Source: Mucilaginibacter kameinonensis
Lineage (GTDB): Bacteria; Bacteroidota; Bacteroidia; Sphingobacteriales; Sphingobacteriaceae
Direction: 5' to 3'
Assembly: GCF_003675385.1 (NCBI RefSeq)
Contig: NZ_RCWZ01000002.1
Coordinates: 682,001-746,000, forward strand
Length of the DNA: 64,000 nucleotides
Shown: positions 27,674 through 36,818 of the stretch, in pieces
How the letters are laid out: each line of letters starts with the position of its first letter
Position numbering within the stretch: the stretch's first letter is position 1
Translations under genes and position numbers: made by a program
The notes under the pieces: generated by a model
Databases searched by the model: none
What the model saw: the letters and a program-made list of their open reading frames with translations, nothing else
What the model was told of the DNA's origin: nothing

Positions 27674-29956
27674 TTATTCCTTTATAATTACAGTTTTAGT
27701 AAACATAATATCATCTGCGGCCTTACCTACCTGAACTTCAAATTCACCGGGCTCCACCACATATTGCATCTTGTCGTTATATAGTCCCAGTTCAGAAACA
27801 GGTACTTCAAGGGTTACGGTTGCGCGTTTGCCTGCCTTGATCAATACTTTGCTGAAAGCTTTAAGTTGTTTTACAGGTGTAGCAACCGAGCTGAATTTAT
27901 CGTGGATATATAGCTGCACCACTTCTTTGCCATCACGGGTGCCGGTATTTTCTACATCAACAGATACCTTGATGGTTCCACCTTTGGCCGAAAAAACGGA
28001 ATCAGCCAAAGTGCAATTGCTGTATTTAAAACTGGTGTAGCTTAAACCGTAGCCAAAATTCCAAACAGGTTCGGGTTTATCAAAAATGTAGTGCATTTTA
28101 GGATCTTCAGGAGTGCCGGGCTGGTCAAATGGTTCTTCCCTGTCAGTTACATAATGGTTGTAGAAACAAGGGGTGTTACCGGTGCTGCGTGGGAACGATA
28201 CATTTAACCTACCCGATGGGTTTACTGCACCGGTAAGGATATCGGCAATTGTACGTCCTTGTTTTTCGCCGCCATACCATTGTACAAGTACAGCATCGGC
28301 ATTGTCTTTAACCCATGGCATAGCCAGGGGCTTACCTGCAATAAATACCACAATCATTGGCTTGCCGGTTGCTTTTATAGCTTTCAGTAAATCCATTTGT
28401 ACCCCCGGCAGCTCAAGCGATGAAAGGTCGAAACCTTCGCCGGATGTTGAATATTTAGGGCTTCGACCTAAAAATGTACTGCGTGTACCGATAGCAACTA
28501 TGGCGATATCGCTTGCCTCTACAGCCTTAACAGCCTCGGCAATATGCGTTTTATCCTGGCTCCACCAGTCGCAGCCCTCGGCATTATTTATAGTGATTTT
28601 ATTGCCGATAACTTCCTTGAGGCCCTGCAGTAAAGTTATTCCTTCTTTCGGGTCACGTTGTGTCCAGGAGTAATCGCCGAAAATGGTTTGGTTACTGTTG
28701 GGGCCTACAACAGCTATTGATTTGTATTTGGACAGGTTTAACGGCAAAATATTATTGCTGTTCTTAACAAGCACGGCACTTTCGTCGGCTACTTCCTTTG
28801 ATATAGCCACGTTTGCGGCACTGTGTACCACTTTATCAACCCTGGCCGGATTGCTATATGGAGCATCAAACAAACCCAGGGTAAACTTAACCGTCAAAAC
28901 CCGGCGAACTGCCAGATCAATATATTTCAGATCCAGTTTACCGCTTTCAACCAGTTTTTGCAGGTGTTGATACGCATCGTCAATATCAAGATCAATGCCG
29001 GCAATGAGGGCCATCTTAGCGGCATCTTCCTGGGTTGAAACCGCATGGTGGAAAGTTAGCAACCGGTCAACCGATCCCCAGTCAGAATATACATAGCCTT
29101 TAAAGCCAAGTTCGTTACGCAGGATATCGGTCATGTAGTAATGAGAGCCGCTAAGCGCGATGCCATCGTACGAGCTATAGCATGACATAACAGCCAACGG
29201 ATTGGCCTCGGCAATAACCCTTTTAAACGGATACATATACAGGCTGCGCAGTTCGCGTTCACCGCCGCTTACATTAGCGCAATTTAACCCACCGGAAGGG
29301 GAGCCATGCGCCATGAAATGCTTAGGCGTACAGGTGATATTGTATTTTTGATAACCGTTAACAAAGGCAACACCCATTTGAGCTATCAGGTAAGGATCTT
29401 CGCCGTAAGTTTCTTCAACACGGCCCCATCTCAGCTCGCGGGCAATATCCAATACAGGCGAAAGGATCTGGTGAATACCGATCACGTCTGCTTCGGCTCC
29501 GGCTGCCTCGGTCATTTTACGGATCAGCGCCGGATTAAAGGTGCTGCCCTGGGCAAGTTCTTGGGGGAACAGGGTGCAACCGTTTTGCAGGATGCCTTCA
29601 ATCCCTTCTGCCGCGGTAAGGATCGGGATACCCAGCCTGGTTTTGGTGAGCATGTAGGTTTGCAATTTTTGGTACATATCGGCGCAATCGGCTGCTTTCA
29701 TGTTCATTTCATGGGTGCAGCCGTAGCTTTCGCCTTTAAAAATGTTTTCAATTTCATCGGCCCTGCCCGATGCCCTGTTTTGCAGCTGCTCAATTTTTTC
29801 TTTCAGCGTCATTCTCGCCAGCAAGTCTTCAACCCGGGCATTTACAGCTGCTTTTTTGTTTTTGTATAATGGGGTATCGGCTGCTGTGCACGAGGCACCG
29901 AAGCTTTTTATCGTAATTAAAAGCAGTATGGAGATTAAAACGGAGCTTCTTTTCAT
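27674..29956 (-). CDS. bglX: GH3 family beta-glucosidase (BglX-like)
   Basis: A 760-residue secreted enzyme (signal peptide MKRSSVLISILLLITIKSFG). GH3 N-domain with substrate-binding KHF (212-214) and the nucleophile Asp292 in VYSDWGSV; GH3 C-domain (about 395-610) and a C-terminal fibronectin-III-like domain (about 665-745). It should release glucose or related sugars from beta-linked oligosaccharides in the periplasm. A 14-base palindrome of LacI-operator type lies 57 bases upstream of the start, so substrate-controlled repression is likely; no LacI gene is in the window. Confidence 0.92.
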   Translation of the reverse strand: MKRSSVLISILLLITIKSFGASCTAADTPLYKNKKAAVNARVEDLLARMTLKEKIEQLQNRASGRADEIENIFKGESYGCTHEMNMKAADCADMYQKLQTYMLTKTRLGIPILTAAEGIEGILQNGCTLFPQELAQGSTFNPALIRKMTEAAGAEADVIGIHQILSPVLDIARELRWGRVEETYGEDPYLIAQMGVAFVNGYQKYNITCTPKHFMAHGSPSGGLNCANVSGGERELRSLYMYPFKRVIAEANPLAVMSCYSSYDGIALSGSHYYMTDILRNELGFKGYVYSDWGSVDRLLTFHHAVSTQEDAAKMALIAGIDLDIDDAYQHLQKLVESGKLDLKYIDLAVRRVLTVKFTLGLFDAPYSNPARVDKVVHSAANVAISKEVADESAVLVKNSNNILPLNLSKYKSIAVVGPNSNQTIFGDYSWTQRDPKEGITLLQGLKEVIGNKITINNAEGCDWWSQDKTHIAEAVKAVEASDIAIVAIGTRSTFLGRSPKYSTSGEGFDLSSLELPGVQMDLLKAIKATGKPMIVVFIAGKPLAMPWVKDNADAVLVQWYGGEKQGRTIADILTGAVNPSGRLNVSFPRSTGNTPCFYNHYVTDREEPFDQPGTPEDPKMHYIFDKPEPVWNFGYGLSYTSFKYSNCTLADSVFSAKGGTIKVSVDVENTGTRDGKEVVQLYIHDKFSSVATPVKQLKAFSKVLIKAGKRATVTLEVPVSELGLYNDKMQYVVEPGEFEVQVGKAADDIMFTKTVIIKE

Positions 29957-30012
29957 AAAATGTTAGGTAGTAGGCGTATTGGGTTTTAATTGATTATAGA
30001 TTGAATAATATG

Positions 30013-30026
30013 CGCAATCGATTGCG
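30013..30026. promoter_or_regulatory. Candidate LacI-family operator upstream of bglX
   Basis: CGCAATCGATTGCG is a perfect 14-base palindrome with a central CG step, the typical form of LacI/GalR-family sites. It lies 57 bases before the minus-strand bglX start, next to a TATATTCG that resembles a -7 element (one mismatch, minus strand 30034-30027). Confidence 0.55.
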
Positions 30027-30446
30027 AATATAAATGCGAAGATAAAACGTTTCACCAATTTGAACAAAATGACTTGAGATTAATTTATGGTTACTGATGT
30101 AGGGTTTGTACTGGCCATTATTTCATGGATATGAATGCAGCAAAGTAGTTCTTTGACCTCGTTATAAAAATGGACAAACCTAAATAAATGATGGACTAAA
30201 ATATCGGACAAGCAGGGCAAAAGCTTGGAGAAATTAAGAAAGAAGGGAGCAATTTCCGTCAGTTGATTTTACGGGGTAATTACGCAAAATGGATAATGAA
30301 AAGGAGAAATAGACCATTTTTGAAGTTTTTTGAGTGCCTGTTTTTTGATGAGGTCAACGATATTTGATAGGATTGCGAAATTTTGCTTGTGTAAATATTT
30401 GATTAAAAGCGTGTTAATTTTAATACTTAAAAAGTGAAAAAATATT
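30027..30446. other. Spacer between bglX and tRNA-Gly
   Basis: About 420 bases without a supported gene. One plus-strand frame (about 30195-30367) is open for roughly 56 codons, encoding GEIKKEGSNFRQLILRGNY and a basic stretch, but has no start codon at its head and no ribosome-binding site; it may be chance or a decayed gene. The right end carries the tRNA promoter. Confidence 0.4.
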
Positions 30447-30477
30447 TTGACTGCATATACCTGAAGTTATATATTTG
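30447..30477 (+). promoter_or_regulatory. Promoter of tRNA-Gly
   Basis: TTG at 30447-30449, a 20-base spacer, then TATATTTG (30470-30477), a full match to the Bacteroidota -7 consensus. The predicted start is a few bases before the mature tRNA 5' end at 30489. Confidence 0.75.
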
Positions 30478-30488
30478 CGGCCACCAAC

Positions 30489-30561
<73 letters not shown>

Positions 30562-30563
30562 CA

Positions 30564-30600
30564 AAAGCCTTTTTCTGTTCAGAGAAAGGCTTTTTCTTTT
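30564..30600 (+). terminator. Rho-independent terminator of tRNA-Gly
   Basis: Stem AAGCCTTTTTCT with AGAGAAAGGCTT (one bulge/mismatch), followed by a T-rich tail, three bases after the tRNA. Confidence 0.85.
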
Positions 30601-30659
30601 TCAGCTTTTGTTAATTTATCCTTGAGAGCTGGTGTTTATTCGCAATTTAATAGTTTCTA

Positions 30660-30836
30660 ATTCCCCGTAGGGGATACCTGTTTGTAGCAAAATAACTATA
30701 ATAATCCTTTGCCTCGTAGAGGCTACCCTTTCAACATGGTTATAAACATCGCCGTATTTGGGTAGCACCTAACGGCGCAAATGGTTGTTTTTGTCTTCTG
30801 GCTACAAATAGGTAGCACCGATGGTGCATCATATCA
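30660..30836 (+). repeat. Dispersed palindromic repeat, family A, copy 2
   Basis: About 177 bases matching the copy at 2861-3034 in the same order: ATTCCCCGTAGGGGATACCT, GCCTCGTAGAGGC, GGTAGCACC twice and GCACCGATGGTGC. It too lies in a convergent spacer, between the tRNA terminator and the 3' end of an AraC gene. Confidence 0.85.
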
Positions 30837-30893
30837 TGACGTATATCTGCTATCGCCTTCAAGGTGGAATTGCACAATCCAGCGTTTTTTTGA

Positions 30894-31700
30894 TTAATGG
30901 CTGTCAGCCGTTGGCGAATAACTGAAATGCTTCTTAAAAGCATAGGTAAAATGCGACAGGTTTTCAAATCCCACTTCTGCATATACATCTGATGGTTTTC
31001 TGTTTTGTTCCCGGATGCGGTAGTGCGCCAGCTCCAGTCGTTTTTGGGTGAGCCACTTTTGTGGGGTGGAATCAAAGCTTTTCTTAAAGTCCCGTTTAAA
31101 GGTAGTCAGGCTGCGGCCGGTGAGGTAACCAAACTTTTCCATCGGCATATTGAACATGAAGTTTCGCTCCATAAAACTGGTCAGGTCAATTTTGCCGGGC
31201 TCCTGGAAATTTGCCAGTATTCCATCTATATCGCTATCAATTATCCTCAAAACGTTTACCGCTTCTTCAATTTTCAGCGAAGCGAGGTTTTCCGGCAATC
31301 CATCCTTCAGGTCAAAGTACGGGATCAGCGAGGCCAGGCAGCTTTCCAATAGCGGGTGCTTACCAAAGTTCCTGATCCCTGGCGAATGCAACAGGCGAGT
31401 CTTTGGCGGGTTCTTGGTATAAAACTCTTTGAGCATTGGCATGGTGAGGTGCATGGCTACTGTTTTATGAGGTAAACCATCCTTGGGATAGTTAATTACC
31501 GTGGTTAGCTGATTACGGGGGATCAGGAATATATCACCGGCACCAAAAACATGTATCGAATCGGCCTGCACTATCTTTGTTTCGCCCGAAATAAACCAGA
31601 TCAGCATGTGATGTTCAAACAACACCTCTGTTCGGAAAGGCTTATCCTCAAAATTTGAGAGTTTAATATCTGGGCTTAAATAATGTGTTTTAAATTCCAT
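30894..31700 (-). CDS. AraC-family transcriptional regulator
   Basis: A 268-residue regulator with an ExsA-like cupin half (HHMLIWFISGETKIVQA, GAGDIFLIPRNQL) and an AraC DNA-binding half (about 165-265: MPMEKFGYLTGRSLTTFKRD; SDVYAEVGFENLSHFTYAFK). It lies 42 bases downstream of the SDR gene on the same strand, so the pair is probably co-transcribed and this regulator may control the oxidoreductase. Confidence 0.9.
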   Translation of the reverse strand: MEFKTHYLSPDIKLSNFEDKPFRTEVLFEHHMLIWFISGETKIVQADSIHVFGAGDIFLIPRNQLTTVINYPKDGLPHKTVAMHLTMPMLKEFYTKNPPKTRLLHSPGIRNFGKHPLLESCLASLIPYFDLKDGLPENLASLKIEEAVNVLRIIDSDIDGILANFQEPGKIDLTSFMERNFMFNMPMEKFGYLTGRSLTTFKRDFKKSFDSTPQKWLTQKRLELAHYRIREQNRKPSDVYAEVGFENLSHFTYAFKKHFSYSPTADSH

Positions 31701-31742
31701 GGTTCATTGATGCTGCCGGTTAATATAAAGCTACAACCGATC

Positions 31743-32768
31743 TTAGTTTGCCGCAAATTTTACACCTGTCATTTCTTCGCTTAATACCCACAGTTTTTGG
31801 GCACTTTCCGCATCAACCGAATATGGTTTTACGCCACGTAAAGTGAGGGGCTCATCATATTTATGTTCAATGTCCCCCAAGTCCAGATCGGCAACATCGG
31901 CATTTTCACAATAAACACCGCCTATGTTATCAAGTTGCGGACTGGTGGCACACCACACTGAAGTGGCGGCACCCTGCTCTACAGTTTTTAGCCGGGCTGC
32001 CACTTCCGGGAATATATTTCCGTCGGCATCAAACATGCCCATCTGTTGAAATAACTCTACCGAGGCGGCCCTGCCAAGGTCGGTACCGTTTACCGAACCA
32101 GGATGCAATGAGTAGGAGCGAACCCCGAAATCTTTACCCCGGTGGTCAAGCTCTACAGTAAAAAGATTATTGGCTGTTTTTGATTGACCGTAGGCCGTCA
32201 GGGTTTCATAATCGCGACGGAGGAAATTAGGATCGTCAAAATCAAAAGGCGAAATCTGATGACCGTAAGAAGATACATTGATCACCCTTGCGCCATTGGC
32301 TTTTTTAAGCGCTGGCCAAAGTAAGGCGGTAAGCTGGAAATGCCCGAGGTGATTGGTTACCAGTTGCGATTCATAGCCCTTCGCATCGTGCTGAAGCGGC
32401 ACCCACATGATACCCGCGTTATTGATGAGCAGGTGAAGCGGGGCGGCGGTTTTCAGAAAATCTACAGCGAAGGAATCAACAGAGGCAGGATCCATCAGGT
32501 CCATCACTTTAATGGTTACGTTAGGTACACCTTCAAGATTTTTAGCGGCTTTGTTGTAATCGCGTGCAGGTACAATAACTTTTGCCCCGGCCGATACCAA
32601 TGTTTTTACGGTTTCTAAACCGATGCCCGCATAGCCGCCGGTTACAATAGCTGTTTTACCGCTAAGGTCAATCCCTTTAATAACGTCGGCAGTGGTTGAT
32701 TGGGCGCCAAATCCTGAATTCAGCGGTTTCTGTAATGCTCCATTATAATTATCTTTTACTTGTTCCAT
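31743..32768 (-). CDS. Short-chain dehydrogenase/reductase
   Basis: A 341-residue classical SDR, of the longer retinol-dehydrogenase-like type. The cofactor motif is TGGYAGIG (43-50), LINNAG lies near 112-118, the catalytic Ser is in VINVSSYGH near 165 and Tyr-x-x-x-Lys in AYGQSKTANN near 192. An Arg after the second strand (VPARDY) favours NADP. Substrate unknown. A -7 element TACTTTTG lies about 20 bases before the start. Confidence 0.88.
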   Translation of the reverse strand: MEQVKDNYNGALQKPLNSGFGAQSTTADVIKGIDLSGKTAIVTGGYAGIGLETVKTLVSAGAKVIVPARDYNKAAKNLEGVPNVTIKVMDLMDPASVDSFAVDFLKTAAPLHLLINNAGIMWVPLQHDAKGYESQLVTNHLGHFQLTALLWPALKKANGARVINVSSYGHQISPFDFDDPNFLRRDYETLTAYGQSKTANNLFTVELDHRGKDFGVRSYSLHPGSVNGTDLGRAASVELFQQMGMFDADGNIFPEVAARLKTVEQGAATSVWCATSPQLDNIGGVYCENADVADLDLGDIEHKYDEPLTLRGVKPYSVDAESAQKLWVLSEEMTGVKFAAN

Positions 32769-32788
32769 TTTTTAATGTTTTAATGAAA

Positions 32789-32796
32789 CAAAAGTA
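32789..32796 (-). promoter_or_regulatory. -7 element of the SDR-AraC operon
   Basis: TACTTTTG on the minus strand matches TAnnTTTG exactly, 20 bases before the ATG at 32768. No -33 TTG at the usual distance is evident. Confidence 0.45.
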
Positions 32797-33035
32797 TGGG
32801 CAAGGGGCTACAGCGCCTTTGTTTTAAAGGCCGATGTTTTTTGTTTTAAAGGCCATTTTTATAGAAAAGAAAATCTGTAACAGTTTTGATACAATAAGAT
32901 CAGTGATAGGAGGGGATAGCAGGGAGGTGCTATGGCAGGGTTAAATCTTCCCCGGTTCGGGAAAGTTTGTATACGCCTGATTTACCTTTTAACAGGCACA
33001 AAGGTGGGTTTGTAGGGTAAATTCCAGTAATGTTT

Positions 33036-33278
33036 TCAGGAAAACGTTTTGCGGTAGCTATACCAGCGAATAACTTTCAACAGTTCCTCTTCTGAAATGG
33101 TAATGCCGCCTGTTTGCTGAAAAGCCAGTTCTTTATCCAATATAGTTGCCCTAAGAGGCTCTGGCAAACCCGGACTGGGCTGCGCTCCCGGGTCAAACAC
33201 GCACACGCTACTGCCTGAACCCGGAATTAAAATAACGTCGACCCCATCAATGGAGTTCAGTAAATAATGTTGATCCAT
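33036..33278 (-). CDS. Hypothetical small protein
   Basis: An 80-residue ORF (DQHYLLNSIDGVDVILIPGSG ... EEELLKVIRWYSYRKTFS) with no family I know. It lies 44 bases downstream of the VOC gene on the same strand, which supports, weakly, that it is translated. Confidence 0.45.
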   Translation of the reverse strand: MDQHYLLNSIDGVDVILIPGSGSSVCVFDPGAQPSPGLPEPLRATILDKELAFQQTGGITISEEELLKVIRWYSYRKTFS

Positions 33279-33322
33279 GCTATACCTGCGGCAAAAAACG
33301 TACCTGTTTAGCAGTTAGACCG

Positions 33323-33709
33323 TTAAAGCGGCCTGCCAAAAAACAGGATGTAGCCATCGGCGTCTGTCAGTTCAAAACCACGCAGGCCGTCATGGGTATC
33401 CTGTAATGGTTGGGTGAAAGTAACATCCCGTGATATGAATTCTGCAGCCAGTATATCTGGGTTAGGAACGCTTACATAAGCATCCCAACGGGCATCCCGG
33501 GCACGACTGGAATTAGGAAGCGGATCTGCCTCTACCGCCTTAAGAAAGATCATAGCTCCATCGCGCTGCACAATGGCAAAAAACGGATCATGAGCAGGTT
33601 CCTGGAAAACAGTTTCAAAGTTGAGCATTTCGCCATAAAACGAAAGTGAAGCCGTAACATTATGAACGATAAAGAATGGAGCGATACCTGCGATATATGC
33701 CTGATTCAT
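33323..33709 (-). CDS. VOC-superfamily (glyoxalase/bleomycin-resistance-like) protein
   Basis: A 128-residue protein with paired beta-alpha-beta-beta-beta modules: IAPFFIVHNVTASLSFYGEMLNFE at the start and GLRGFELTDADGYILFFGRP at the end. The final Glu/Asp region is where metal or ligand binding occurs in this superfamily. It may be a lyase, dioxygenase-like or drug-binding protein; nothing nearby decides. Confidence 0.85.
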   Translation of the reverse strand: MNQAYIAGIAPFFIVHNVTASLSFYGEMLNFETVFQEPAHDPFFAIVQRDGAMIFLKAVEADPLPNSSRARDARWDAYVSVPNPDILAAEFISRDVTFTQPLQDTHDGLRGFELTDADGYILFFGRPL

Positions 33710-33874
33710 TGAGGGGAATTGCTTACATAAATATATGGAGCGGATAGTAGATAGGCAATAGCTTTCATCTCAGTTTTACGGCGGCTGGTCTATAAAAAAT
33801 GAGTCGTAATAGGTAACGTTCTGGTTATCGTCGATTTGTACGCCGTTGGTGGGGAAAACAATTTAGGGGATCAG

Positions 33875-33882
33875 TATATTTG
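33875..33882 (+). promoter_or_regulatory. -7 element upstream of the YVTN propeller gene
   Basis: TATATTTG matches TAnnTTTG, 74 bases before the ATG at 33956. The nearest TTG is too far upstream (26 bases), so the match is supported by the -7 element alone. Confidence 0.4.
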
Positions 33883-33955
33883 TTTTAAGGAGAGATCAGT
33901 TCTTCTGGTCATATCCTCCACCGAGTTATAAACCGTTCTCCAATTTGTAAGCCCT

Positions 33956-35044
33956 ATGAATAAAGCTGCACGCAGCCAGGTATTTAAAGATGCAAAATCC
34001 AGCCTGAGCAAATTGTTTACCTTAAGTTTTTTGTTGATAGTTTTTATTGCCGCCCGATGTAAGGCGCAGTCAACGCCAGTACGTTCGTTGCTTGCGCTTT
34101 CTAAAAGTGATCATACTCTGTCTGTTATAGATCCGGTTACGCTGAAGGTTATAGCCAGTGTTCCCGTAGGTTCCGATCCGCATGAGGTTATCGCCTCGGC
34201 TGACGGGAAGACGGCCTATGTATCCATTTATGGCGGCGGGAGCCTACATGAGCTTAGCCTGGTTGATCTTGTGGCACAAAAAGCTTTACCCGCGCTTGAT
34301 ACCAGGCCGCTGATGGGGCCGCATGGCTTAATGTTTGCCGCGGGTAAAGTGTGGTTTTCGGCAGAAGGGGCTAAAGCTGTTGGCCGTTATGATCCGGCAA
34401 CCAATAAATTTGACTGGGCAATGGGAACAGGGCAGGACCGGACGCACATGATCTATGTTACTGCCGATGGGAAGCAGGTTTATACTACAAATGTTAACTC
34501 GGCAACTGTAAGTATTTTGGCTGATGGCCCCAGTCAGCCGGCAGGCCCTCCGCCGGGACCAACACCTCCACCCGGATTTGCACCTCCGGCGCGTCAGGAA
34601 TGGAGGCAAACGGTTATCCCGGTGTCCAAAGGTTCTGAAGGTTTTGATGTATCACCCGATGGCCGTGAATTGTGGACTGCCGGTGCTGAAGATGGTAATA
34701 TTTCAGTTATTGATGTTACAGCCAAAAAAGTAACCGCTACAATTGATGCGAAGGTTGTGGGAGCCAACCGTCTTCAGTTTACGCCTGATGGCAAACGGGT
34801 ATTGGTTACCAGTCTCCGGACAGGTGATCTGTTTATTTTTGACGCGGCATCGCACCGGGAAATAAAACGCATAAATACCGGCCGCGGCGCGGCGGGCATC
34901 CTGGTAGATGATGACGGATCACGCGCGTTTATAGGTTGCACTTCTGATAACTATGTGGCCGTGATTGATCTAAAAAAATTAGAAGTAAGCGGGCATATTG
35001 ATATTCGCGGGGCAGATGGTTTGGCCTGGGTAGTTAGGCGGTGA
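33956..35044 (+). CDS. YncE-like YVTN-repeat beta-propeller protein, secreted
   Basis: A 362-residue protein with a signal region (FTLSFLLIVFIAARCKAQS). Seven propeller-type repeats with the pattern DPVTLKVIASVPVGSDPHEV, GRDPDGKTAYVS-like and SVIDVTAKKVTATI run through the chain. A proline-rich loop (PPPGPTPPPGFAPP, near 195-210) interrupts the middle blade. Such periplasmic propellers often bind partners or quinoprotein-type substrates; the function here is unknown. Confidence 0.8.
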   Translation: MNKAARSQVFKDAKSSLSKLFTLSFLLIVFIAARCKAQSTPVRSLLALSKSDHTLSVIDPVTLKVIASVPVGSDPHEVIASADGKTAYVSIYGGGSLHELSLVDLVAQKALPALDTRPLMGPHGLMFAAGKVWFSAEGAKAVGRYDPATNKFDWAMGTGQDRTHMIYVTADGKQVYTTNVNSATVSILADGPSQPAGPPPGPTPPPGFAPPARQEWRQTVIPVSKGSEGFDVSPDGRELWTAGAEDGNISVIDVTAKKVTATIDAKVVGANRLQFTPDGKRVLVTSLRTGDLFIFDAASHREIKRINTGRGAAGILVDDDGSRAFIGCTSDNYVAVIDLKKLEVSGHIDIRGADGLAWVVRR

Positions 35045-35114
35045 TAAAAAATGCGCCTCTCGCGCTGAGTGGGAGAAAATAGAGATCTGCAAAGGCTAAA
35101 TGACATATCCGCCG

Positions 35115-35159
35115 CGTCATTGCGAGGCACGAAGCAATCGCACAGAGGCAGGTAATGAC
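35115..35159. repeat. Family B repeat, partial copy
   Basis: The 25-base left arm of the repeat at 27590 recurs exactly at 35115-35139, followed by ACAGAGGCAGG and a stub TAATGAC where the right arm should be. The right arm has been lost. Confidence 0.8.
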
Positions 35160-35190
35160 TATTGTTGTATTGAACTTACATCGTCGCGCT

Positions 35191-35234
35191 CCTGGCCGCG
35201 CGGGGCCAGGTACTTTTGTCGCCACAAAAGTACC
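35191..35234. repeat. Family C palindromes
   Basis: Two adjacent hairpins: CCTGGCC with GGCCAGG (35191-35210) and GGTACTTTTGT with ACAAAAGTACC, loop CGCC (35209-35234). The second continues into CCCAAAAAGG. They sit in a 670-base gene-free stretch crowded with repeats. Confidence 0.75.
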
Positions 35235-35459
35235 CAAAAAGGCTTGCAGCAGAAAGGCTTCTTTGCGCACACCCTATCCTAAGTCCACCGCCCGGCCTTT
35301 GCCCTGCAAAACGAACAGAACCACGGGCTGCAATTATTTTGCCCCGATTCGCCCTTTCCCCAGCTTCTGCAAAAACTTGCTATGCCCCTGCAGCCGCACA
35401 CTGCCCGCATTGTTCTGCCCGTTTTCACCTGAAGCTGATCTGCTGCGAAAAACATCCGG

Positions 35460-35560
35460 TTTTAATTATGTCATGAGTAGCCTGTCGAAGGACGCGCGCA
35501 GAGGCCCGCCCCGCTATGCTTCGACGGGCTCAGTATGACCCCAATTTTAATTATGTCATG
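35460..35560. repeat. Family D hairpin element between two 16-bp direct repeats
   Basis: TTTTAATTATGTCATG occurs at 35460-35475 and again at 35545-35560. Between them is an inverted repeat, AGCCTGTCGAAG (35479-35490) with CTTCGACGGGCT (35519-35530), followed by CAGTATGACC. The layout looks like a small inserted element with duplicated flanks. Confidence 0.7.
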
Positions 35561-35571
35561 GGGGAGAAGGA

Positions 35572-35623
35572 ACGAAGCAATCGCATGCTATACAGAGCTA
35601 CCATGCTTCCCTGTAGTAATGAC
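35572..35623. repeat. Family B repeat, degenerate copy
   Basis: ACGAAGCAATCGCATGCTATACAGAG and a terminal TAATGAC relate it to the repeat at 27590-27671, but the arms no longer pair well. The rest of 35045-35711 holds no supported gene; open frames there have the composition of chance translation through repeats. Confidence 0.55.
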
Positions 35624-35711
35624 ATGATAAATCGATTTTCTACTTGATAGATGCATTTTTTTTATATTTTGCGCCGATTTTAATTCTTATCCTGCAAATC
35701 TAAATTTATTA

Positions 35712-36818
35712 ATGAACAATAATGAGCTGGCGACCAAGCCACACTATCCCATCTTAGATGGCCTTCGCGGCGTCGCGGCCATAATCGTAGTAACCTTTCA
35801 CTTAACCGAGCCTTTATCAACCGGTCATTTAGATAATCTTGTCAATCACGGCTATCTCGCTGTCGACTTTTTCTTTTTACTATCCGGTTTCGTGATCGGC
35901 TATGCATATGACGACCGCTGGCATAAAATGACTGTCGGCAGTTTTTTCAAACGCCGTATCGAGCGCCTTCAACCTATGGTGGTTTTGGGGATGACGCTCG
36001 GCGCTATCGGGTTTTATTTTACAGATTCTACGCTTTGGCCGCTCATTCATACCGTTCCGGTTTGGAAAATGCTGCTGGTAACGCTAATCGGTTATACTAT
36101 TCTGCCGGTGCCGCTATCGCTTGATATCCGTGGATGGGAAGAGATGCACCCGATGAATAGCGTGGGCTGGTCGTTATTTTTCGAATACATTGCCAACATT
36201 CTTTACGCCCTCTGGATCAGGAAATTTTCTAAAACAGCATTGAGTATTCTGGTAGGCATTGCTGCTATCGCGCTTGCACACCTGGCTATTAGTAATGGCG
36301 ATGTCAGCGGTGGCTGGACGTTGAATGTAGAGCAGGTCAGGATCGGGATAACCCGTACCATGTACCCTTTCTTTGCCGGTTTATTACTTTCACGCATAGT
36401 TAAGCCAACTCAAATTAAAAACGCTTTTTTATGGTGCAGCCTTTTAGTGGCCATTGTATTGTATATGCCGCGCATTGGCGGTGCCGACAATGGCTGGATG
36501 AATGGGATCTATGAATCTGTTTGTATCATTATCGTTTTCCCGGTTATCGTATACCTTGGCGCCAGTGGCGTGATGCAAACTCAACGGGAAAGCAGGATCT
36601 GCAAATTCCTGGGCGACATATCTTATCCGCTTTACCTGGTACATTACCCGCTGGTTTATTTTTACGTGGCCTGGATCAGCAATAACAAAGGCATAACCAT
36701 TGCACAGGCCTGGCCTTACGCGTTACTTATTTTAATAGGCGGAATAGTTTTAGCCTACGCCGCATTGAAATGGTATGATGAGCCGGTTAGGAAATGGCTG
36801 CGGAAGAAGCTTGGGTAG
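35712..36818 (+). CDS. Acyltransferase 3 family membrane protein (OafA/YrhL type)
   Basis: A 368-residue inner-membrane protein with about ten helices. The family hallmarks are at the N-terminus: YPILDGLRGVAAIIVVTFHL (Arg and the conserved His at the first helix) and FFLLSGFVIGYAYDDRW. The last third has YPLYLVHYPLVYFYVAW. Such enzymes move acetyl or other acyl groups to surface glycans, LPS or small molecules. It stands alone between repeat-rich DNA and the AT-rich hypothetical gene, so the acceptor is unknown. Confidence 0.88.
   Translation: MNNNELATKPHYPILDGLRGVAAIIVVTFHLTEPLSTGHLDNLVNHGYLAVDFFFLLSGFVIGYAYDDRWHKMTVGSFFKRRIERLQPMVVLGMTLGAIGFYFTDSTLWPLIHTVPVWKMLLVTLIGYTILPVPLSLDIRGWEEMHPMNSVGWSLFFEYIANILYALWIRKFSKTALSILVGIAAIALAHLAISNGDVSGGWTLNVEQVRIGITRTMYPFFAGLLLSRIVKPTQIKNAFLWCSLLVAIVLYMPRIGGADNGWMNGIYESVCIIIVFPVIVYLGASGVMQTQRESRICKFLGDISYPLYLVHYPLVYFYVAWISNNKGITIAQAWPYALLILIGGIVLAYAALKWYDEPVRKWLRKKLG

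Noticed and set aside
29306..29869. 187-residue plus-strand open frame opposite bglX
   Set aside because: It lies wholly within the GH3 gene on the other strand, has no domain and no start signals; it is a shadow frame. The frames at 28173-28673 and 27771-28040 are the same.
30195..30367. Possible decayed small gene (GEIKKEGSNFRQLILRGNY)
   Set aside because: Open for about 56 codons but without a start codon at its head or a recognisable family; may be chance in AT-rich DNA.
35155..35538. 127-residue and overlapping 86-residue frames in the repeat spacer
   Set aside because: The translations are Pro/Cys/Arg-rich and run through three palindromic repeats; no start signal or family.
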